Positions 15,121 through 19,772 of a stretch of DNA of 19,772 nucleotides are shown here, piece after piece. The first letter of the stretch is position 1. The number at the start of each line of letters is the position of its first letter. Made by a program: the position numbers and the translations under genes. Source of the stretch: Oscillospiraceae bacterium. Lineage in GTDB: Bacteria; Bacillota_A; Clostridia; Oscillospirales; Oscillospiraceae. The stretch lies in contig CADAPN010000031.1 in NCBI GenBank assembly GCA_902789835.1, positions 1 to 19,772 of the forward strand, written 5' to 3'. The notes beneath the pieces are model-generated. The model was not told the DNA's origin. It saw only the letters and a list, made by a program, of their open reading frames with translations, and searched no databases.

Positions 15121-16311
15121 TCATCCGCCGTAGTGCAGCGCGTCGATGGGTTTCATCTTCGCGGCCTTGTTCGCCGGATAAAGCCCGAACACCACCCCGA
15201 TCAGGAAGCAGAAGAGGACCGACAGCACAACCACTCGTCCGTTCAGGCGGAAGGAGATGGAGGCGCTCACCGTGATGGCCGAGATGATCTGGAGAATTCC
15301 CCAGGAGACAAAGATCCCCAGCGCGCAGCCCAGCATGCACAGCACCACCGCTTCGATCAGGAACTGTACCAGGATGGTTCGGCGGCTCGCGCCGATGGCT
15401 TTCCGGATGCCGATTTCGCGGGTGCGCTCGGTCACCGTGACCAGCATGATATTCATGATCCCGATGCCGCCGACAATCAGGGAGATTGCCGCGATTCCGC
15501 CCAGCAGGATGTTCAGGAAGTTGCTGATGCGCCCCATTGCTTCCTCGATCATATTCTGGGAAGAGATGGAAAAGGCATCCTCATCCTGGTTAAACCGTTC
15601 CATCAACAGGTTCTTCATGACCTCCTCAGCCTGATCGAGGGTATAGCCCTCCGATGCGCCGATGTAGAAGGTCGAGATGGAGGAGCCGTTATCTGTCGAG
15701 AGGCGCATGAGGGAGGTATAGGGGATATATGCGGTCTTCATGCCGCCCGAGAGGATCGTCGCAAGGGATTCTTCTTCATCCTCCAGTACGCCGATGACGG
15801 TATACTTGATGCCGTTGAGAGAGATTTCCCGCCCGAGGCAGTCCTTATACCCGATCAGATCTTCCGCGGTTCCCTCCGGAATCACGCAGACCCGATTGTT
15901 GTTTTTCACATCGCTGGCGGCGATGAACCGTCCCATGGTCAGCTGCATGCTCTGGATCTTATACTCATCCTGAGTAACACCGTAGACGTTGAAGTCCGCG
16001 CTCTCCTTGCCGAACTTTCCGGTTGCCGTGCTGGTGGCATAGGGCGCCATGGCCGCGATGCTGGGCTCGGTGTCCACCCAGGCTTCCAGATCCTGCAGCT
16101 TTATGGGAACGCCTTTATCGTCCGAGACCCGTACCGTGAGCAGGCTGCTGCCGAGGCTGGAAACCTCGCTTGTGATTGAGTTTGTCGCGCTGTCCACCAG
16201 GCTCACCAGCACCACCAGCGCCATCACGCCGATGATGATGCCGAGCATCGTAAGGGCCGCGCGCATCTTGTTCGCTCCAATGCTGCGGAGCGCCATTTTT
16301 ACCGCCATCAT
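15121..16311 (-). CDS. MacB/FtsX-type ABC transporter permease
   Basis: The 396-residue membrane protein has the MacB layout: one membrane segment at about 18-40, a large extracytoplasmic domain (about 43-265), then three membrane segments at roughly 268-292, 318-345 and 358-380. The family signature GGIGIMNIMLVTVTERTREIGIRKAIGA is visible at 281-308. The protein lacks a fused ATPase, which is supplied by the upstream gene. Its ATG at 16311 overlaps the ATPase stop by one base (TGATG), with GGAGG ten bases upstream, so translation is coupled. MacB-type permeases work as mechanotransmitters that drive export of peptides, antibiotics or lipoproteins through their adaptor, not as classical channels. 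What this one handles cannot be told from sequence. Confidence 0.94.
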   Translation of the reverse strand: MMAVKMALRSIGANKMRAALTMLGIIIGVMALVVLVSLVDSATNSITSEVSSLGSSLLTVRVSDDKGVPIKLQDLEAWVDTEPSIAAMAPYATSTATGKFGKESADFNVYGVTQDEYKIQSMQLTMGRFIAASDVKNNNRVCVIPEGTAEDLIGYKDCLGREISLNGIKYTVIGVLEDEEESLATILSGGMKTAYIPYTSLMRLSTDNGSSISTFYIGASEGYTLDQAEEVMKNLLMERFNQDEDAFSISSQNMIEEAMGRISNFLNILLGGIAAISLIVGGIGIMNIMLVTVTERTREIGIRKAIGASRRTILVQFLIEAVVLCMLGCALGIFVSWGILQIISAITVSASISFRLNGRVVVLSVLFCFLIGVVFGLYPANKAAKMKPIDALHYGG

Positions 16312-16982
16312 CAGAGCGTCACCTCCGTGAGCCTGCCGTCCAGAATGTGCACGATTCGTTTGGCCTGACGCGCAACATCGTTGTCATGGGTAATGAGGAC
16401 AATCGTGTTGCCCTGCTCGTGCAGCTCCTGAAACATCTGCATGATCTCCCGGCTGGTTTTGGAATCCAGGTTTCCCGTCGGCTCGTCGGCCAGGATCAGG
16501 GAGGGCTTTGTGACCAGGGCGCGCGCCACGGCGACACGCTGCTGCTGTCCGCCGGAAAGCTCCGTCGGCAGGTGCTTGGCCCGCTTTGAGAGCCCGACAC
16601 GCTCCAGCGCCTCGCGGACACGCTGCTGCCGCTCTGCGCGCTTCACCCCCTGATAAATCAGGGGCAGCTCCACGTTTTCTTCCGCGGAGAGCTTCGCGAT
16701 CAGGTTGAAGCTCTGAAACACGAAGCCGATCTTGCGGTTGCGCACATTTGCCAGTTCATTTTCCGAATAGGCCTCGATGGGCATACCGTCCAGAAGATAT
16801 TGTCCTCCGTCCGCCACATCCAGGCAGCCGATGATGTTCATGAGCGTCGATTTTCCGGAGCCGGACGGACCGATGATGCTGACAAATTCCTTGGGATAGA
16901 CATGCAGATTGGCATGGTCCAGAGCGTGAACGCGTTCATCACCGATCTGATATATTTTGGAGACATCTCTCAGTTCGATCAT
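16311..16982 (-). CDS. MacB/LolD-family ABC transporter ATPase
   Basis: The 223-residue cytoplasmic protein powers the adjacent MacB-type permease. Walker A is GPSGSGKS (38-45), the Q-loop Gln90, the signature LSGGQ (142-146), Walker B LILADE (162-167) and the switch histidine His199 in [14 protein letters not shown] and [11 protein letters not shown] are typical of the LolD/MacB/FtsE group. All catalytic residues are present. The ATG at 16982 has GGAGG eight bases upstream, and the gene begins 15 bases after the first adaptor ends. Confidence 0.96.
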   Translation of the reverse strand: MIELRDVSKIYQIGDERVHALDHANLHVYPKEFVSIIGPSGSGKSTLMNIIGCLDVADGGQYLLDGMPIEAYSENELANVRNRKIGFVFQSFNLIAKLSAEENVELPLIYQGVKRAERQQRVREALERVGLSKRAKHLPTELSGGQQQRVAVARALVTKPSLILADEPTGNLDSKTSREIMQMFQELHEQGNTIVLITHDNDVARQAKRIVHILDGRLTEVTL

Positions 16983-16997
16983 GCTTCCGTCCTCCGC

Positions 16998-18722
16998 TCA
17001 GCGCCGATTGCTGCCCGTTCGTCCGTTCATTCCGGGTCCGCCCATCATCATATAGAAGTTGTCCTCTTTCTTCTCGGTATAATAGACGGTGGTCCCTTCT
17101 TCGATTCCGCTTCGGATCTCCGCATAATCATCGTTGGAGATCCCCACCTCCACCGGCGTGTTGCCGCCGAAGGTCTTTGTCTCCTCGTCATAGGAGGTGT
17201 AGACAAAGGCGCCGGCGCTGGTACGATGGATGGCGTCCGCAGGGACGATGAGCACGTTTTCATCTCCCTGGATGTTCACGATTGCATCCGCCGACATTCC
17301 ACTGAGCATTCCTTTTTCCTTGGCGAAGGTGATTTCAGCCGAATAGGTGGTCACACCGCCGCTGCTGTTGGCCGTCCGGTCCACCTCGGTCACGGTTCCG
17401 TCAAAGTGGTTCTCCCCCACCGACTCGATTGTGACTTCTGCCTGCTGTCCGACTTCCAGTGACAGGATGTCCGCCTCATCCACACCGATATTCACCAGCA
17501 TGCTGACATCCGGTGCCATCGTCACGATCACAATGCCGTCTTCCGCTTTCTGGGTGGTCCCTGCCTGCGTCGCGGCTGCAGATGCAGCCGTCGCACTGCT
17601 CCCCATGGCGGCAGACATGCTGTAGGCAGACATTCCGGACTGGGTCATGGAAGCGGCGGAACTGTCTGCGGCTGCCGCAGTTTCTTCATTTTCGTCATAG
17701 TCGATCCGAAGAATCGAGCCGTCAAACGGCGCCCGGAGCGCGCCGCCCTGGTACAGCTCCAGCAGCTCCAGCAGAGTTTTTTCCTTTTCCTTGCGCTGCT
17801 TGAGCACGCTGTTGTAATGCGCGCTGTAGCCGGTATCCGTCAGATTAAAGAGGATGCTTGCCGCGTTCACCAGCATATTCTCGCCAAAGGTAACCTGGGA
17901 CACTGTTCCGGTAAAACCGGTCACCCGGAACACACTGTGGATCGTGAGCGCGCCTCTGCCGAGCTCATTGCCGCTTTCGTCCAGGATGCGGACTTCTTCA
18001 TCGACCTCGGGGCCGTTGTCCGTCACAAGCACCGTCACCCGTTCTCCGACCCGCTTTTCCACACTTCCGTCAATCACGCTGCCGTTTGCGCGCTCCACGC
18101 GCACCTTGTCCCCGCCTGCGAGACCGCTGTCTTCGAACTCTACCGCCATCTTCCCGTCCAGAGAGATCAGGGCCAGGGCGCCGTTTTCCACCATGCAGGC
18201 CGCCACATCCGTTTTCGGCCCGGCATAGATCTTCTTCACACGTCCCGAGACCCCGGCCGTTACATTCGTGTTGACCCGGTCCCCGCCGGCGGCAACCAGC
18301 TCCTTGTCCAGTTCATCCAGCTCTTCCTGGACCGATGCCAGCGTGCTCAGGACCGATGTCAGGTCCAGCGTGGCAATCAGGTCGCCCTTCCGCAGCTTGT
18401 CGTTCGACTTGACCATCACTTCGTCGATCTCAACTCCCTCCGGAACCGTGACCTTCTCCGTGTCGACATTCTCAATGGTGCCCGAGCCGCTCACCCGGGT
18501 GCTGATGCTGCCGATGGACGCGTCATACGTCAAGACCTCATCGCTCTCTGTCGCCATGCTGGCTTCCACGCGCTTGCGCAGAACGTTGACCGCATACAGG
18601 ATGCCGCCGGCCACGAGCGCAAGAATGATCAGCACGGTGATCCATCTGCGCCTGCGTTTTCTTCTCTTCGCTTTGTTGAGCGCCTCAAACAGCGCATCGT
18701 CATTTCTTCTAGCTTCGTCCAT
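16998..18722 (-). CDS. First periplasmic-adaptor-like (HlyD/MacA-type) protein of the ABC system
   Basis: The 574-residue protein is the first gene of the efflux operon. A very basic stretch (KRRKRRRR, about 19-26) precedes one membrane segment at about 27-47. A lipoyl half (VTVPEGVEIDEVMVKSNDKLRKGDLIATLD, seen at 90-119) leads to a helix (TLASVQEELDELDKELVAAG). A nested module with VSGRVKKIYAG and GFTGTVSQVTFGENMLVNAA follows, then a helix (KQRKEKEKTLLELLELY), and the second lipoyl half GALRAPFDGSILRI at 326-339. Residues 348-391 are Ala/Ser/Met-rich low complexity. A beta-barrel region and a Met/Gly-rich tail end it. The ATG at 18722 is chosen over an in-frame start 16 codons upstream because GGAGG lies eight bases before it. 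It is a paralogue of the last gene in the operon; the two may form a mixed ring, which is inference. Confidence 0.85.
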   Translation of the reverse strand: MDEARRNDDALFEALNKAKRRKRRRRWITVLIILALVAGGILYAVNVLRKRVEASMATESDEVLTYDASIGSISTRVSGSGTIENVDTEKVTVPEGVEIDEVMVKSNDKLRKGDLIATLDLTSVLSTLASVQEELDELDKELVAAGGDRVNTNVTAGVSGRVKKIYAGPKTDVAACMVENGALALISLDGKMAVEFEDSGLAGGDKVRVERANGSVIDGSVEKRVGERVTVLVTDNGPEVDEEVRILDESGNELGRGALTIHSVFRVTGFTGTVSQVTFGENMLVNAASILFNLTDTGYSAHYNSVLKQRKEKEKTLLELLELYQGGALRAPFDGSILRIDYDENEETAAAADSSAASMTQSGMSAYSMSAAMGSSATAASAAATQAGTTQKAEDGIVIVTMAPDVSMLVNIGVDEADILSLEVGQQAEVTIESVGENHFDGTVTEVDRTANSSGGVTTYSAEITFAKEKGMLSGMSADAIVNIQGDENVLIVPADAIHRTSAGAFVYTSYDEETKTFGGNTPVEVGISNDDYAEIRSGIEEGTTVYYTEKKEDNFYMMMGGPGMNGRTGSNRR

Positions 18723-18939
18723 GGGGTATTCCTCCGATATAAAGCGTCCGGCTGGTAGGATACTCCTCATCTGCCGGTCGTTGATGAACTTGCATTGCCG
18801 GTTTTATGAATATTCTGTGAATCCTGATGCACTTTTTATTCGATCTAAAGGAACAGCACATCAGTACTCCGCCATTAAAAAGATTTCACCTCAGTGTATC
18901 AGCGCTTTCAAACAGCAGATGCATATTTTGACTTTTTCC

Positions 18940-18968
18940 TTTACTTTTTTCTTCCTTTTCTTTATACT
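18940..18968 (+). promoter_or_regulatory. Probable surE promoter in the divergent intergenic region
   Basis: TTTACT (18940-18945) and TATACT (18963-18968) are 17 bases apart, placing the transcript start about 23 bases before the surE ATG. The spacer is almost pure pyrimidine. The rest of the 276-base gap (18723-18998), which must also hold the promoter of the leftward efflux operon, shows no convincing promoter or terminator to my eye. Confidence 0.55.
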
Positions 18969-18998
18969 GACTGCAATCTGAAAGAATGAGGAATCTAT

Positions 18999-19724
18999 AT
19001 GAGCAAGAACATTCTCATCGTCAACGACGACGGTATTCATTCCGAAGGGATTGTCCGTCTGGCCCGGGCCGCTTCCCGCTTCGGTCGTGTCTGGGTTGCC
19101 GCGCCGGACGAACAGTGCAGCGGCATGAGCCAGAAGATCTCGATCTTCGACCCGATCCTGGTTCGGCCGTATGACTTTCCCGTCCCGGTGGAGGCCGCCT
19201 GGAGCATCGGCGGAACGCCCGCCGACTGTGTAAAGGTCGCCGTCGGTTATCTGCTGGACAGAGCCCCGGACCTGGTCCTCTCCGGCATCAACAACGGCTA
19301 CAACGCCGGTTTCGACAACGCCTACTCCGGCACCATCGGTGCCGCCGCTGAAGCCCTGATGAAGGGAATCCCGGCCATTGCGTTTTCCAGAGGGCTGAAC
19401 GCCGATTTTGAGGTTGCTGAACACTATCTTCCCCTGCTGCTGGAGGAGCTGATGGCTGCGCCGCCGGTTCCCTGGGAACTCTGGAATGTAAACTTCCCGG
19501 CGGTTCCGCTCCGTGACTGCAAGGGCGTCCTCTACGGCCGCAGACTTGCCCCGGTTCAGCTCTATCAGGAGCTCTATCGCCGCGAAGACCGCCCCGACGG
19601 CAGTTTCACCCTTCTGAACACCAGCACCCCCATCGACGCTTCCGGTGCCCCGGAAGACAGCGACATATTTGCCATCCTCAACGGCTATGTCTCCGTCGGT
19701 CCCATCCGCTGCGCCGTGCTCTGA
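18999..19724 (+). CDS. surE: SurE 5'/3'-nucleotidase
   Basis: SurE removes phosphate from nucleoside monophosphates (and from exopolyphosphate in some species) using a divalent metal in the cytoplasm. The protein is 241 residues, within the usual 240-270. The metal site residues are clear: Asp10-Asp11 in ILIVNDDGIHSEGI, Ser41 in QCSGMS and Asn98 in LSGINNG. GTPADC (72-77) and AYSGTIGAAAEALMKGIPAIAFS (108-130) are the other family signatures. The ATG at 18999 has GAGG seven bases upstream. It is transcribed away from the efflux operon. Its C-terminal part, which swaps between subunits in SurE dimers, is present, so the gene is complete. A 288-residue open frame on the opposite strand is a shadow. 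Confidence 0.95.
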   Translation: MSKNILIVNDDGIHSEGIVRLARAASRFGRVWVAAPDEQCSGMSQKISIFDPILVRPYDFPVPVEAAWSIGGTPADCVKVAVGYLLDRAPDLVLSGINNGYNAGFDNAYSGTIGAAAEALMKGIPAIAFSRGLNADFEVAEHYLPLLLEELMAAPPVPWELWNVNFPAVPLRDCKGVLYGRRLAPVQLYQELYRREDRPDGSFTLLNTSTPIDASGAPEDSDIFAILNGYVSVGPIRCAVL

Positions 19725-19772
19725 GTGCAGATTGGACCGCTTCATCAGATCAGTCAAAAAGAGAACAGGGAA

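Noticed and set aside
14920..16179. 419-codon plus-strand open frame opposite the permease and second adaptor
   Set aside because: Its composition is rich in His, Asp and Arg, typical of a GC-rich antisense shadow, and the opposite strand encodes clear MacB-type and adaptor proteins.
18723..18998. Riboswitch or attenuator upstream of surE or the efflux operon
   Set aside because: Only a weak six-base inverted repeat (CTGATG and CATCAG) was seen, with no terminator or conserved aptamer-like pattern.
18891..19757. 288-codon minus-strand open frame opposite surE
   Set aside because: SurE has all family motifs on the plus strand; the antisense frame has no recognisable domain.

Overview
The window looks like a chromosomal piece of a moderately GC-rich Clostridia-type Bacillota, perhaps a gut Lachnospiraceae or Oscillospiraceae member. 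This is an inference from strong GGAGG-type ribosome binding sites, several TTG starts, sigma-A-like promoters with 17-base spacers, and gene content. No rRNA or other lineage marker is present.

Layout. (1) 1-813: the 3' end of a plus-strand gene whose C-terminal half resembles ZinT/YodA proteins, closed by a hairpin terminator at 880-914. (2) 958-1622: a minus-strand hicA-hicB toxin-antitoxin pair with a near-consensus promoter and two perfect palindromes that are probable operators. (3) 1671-11428: a complete type I-C CRISPR-Cas locus. The genes run right to left in canonical order cas3-cas5c-cas8c-cas7c-cas4-cas1-cas2, followed by an AT-rich leader and an array of 28 repeats and 27 spacers. 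A nested cas11c with its own strong ribosome binding site lies in the 3' end of cas8c. (4) 11618-13107: an ATPase_2/DUF234-type AAA protein whose promoter is bracketed by two 37-bp direct repeats. (5) 13141-18722: a four-gene operon for a MacB-type tripartite ABC system (adaptor, ATPase, permease, second adaptor), ending in a strong terminator. (6) 18940-19724: a divergent surE.

How it works together. Cas1, Cas2 and Cas4 would acquire spacers at the leader end. Cas5c would cleave the hairpin repeats of the minus-strand precursor crRNA. Cas7c, Cas8c, Cas5c and Cas11c would form the surveillance complex, and Cas3 would degrade the target. All family motifs I looked for are intact and the leader-proximal repeats are uniform, so the system looks functional. 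One spacer translates to a segment typical of phage family-A DNA polymerases.

The least ordinary points are the nested cas11c start, the inverted hairpin loop in the four oldest repeats, hicAB lying co-directionally just past the array trailer, the bracketed promoter of the ATPase gene, and two unusually long paralogous adaptors with nested extra modules. I found no gene set that I could defend as a wholly new system.
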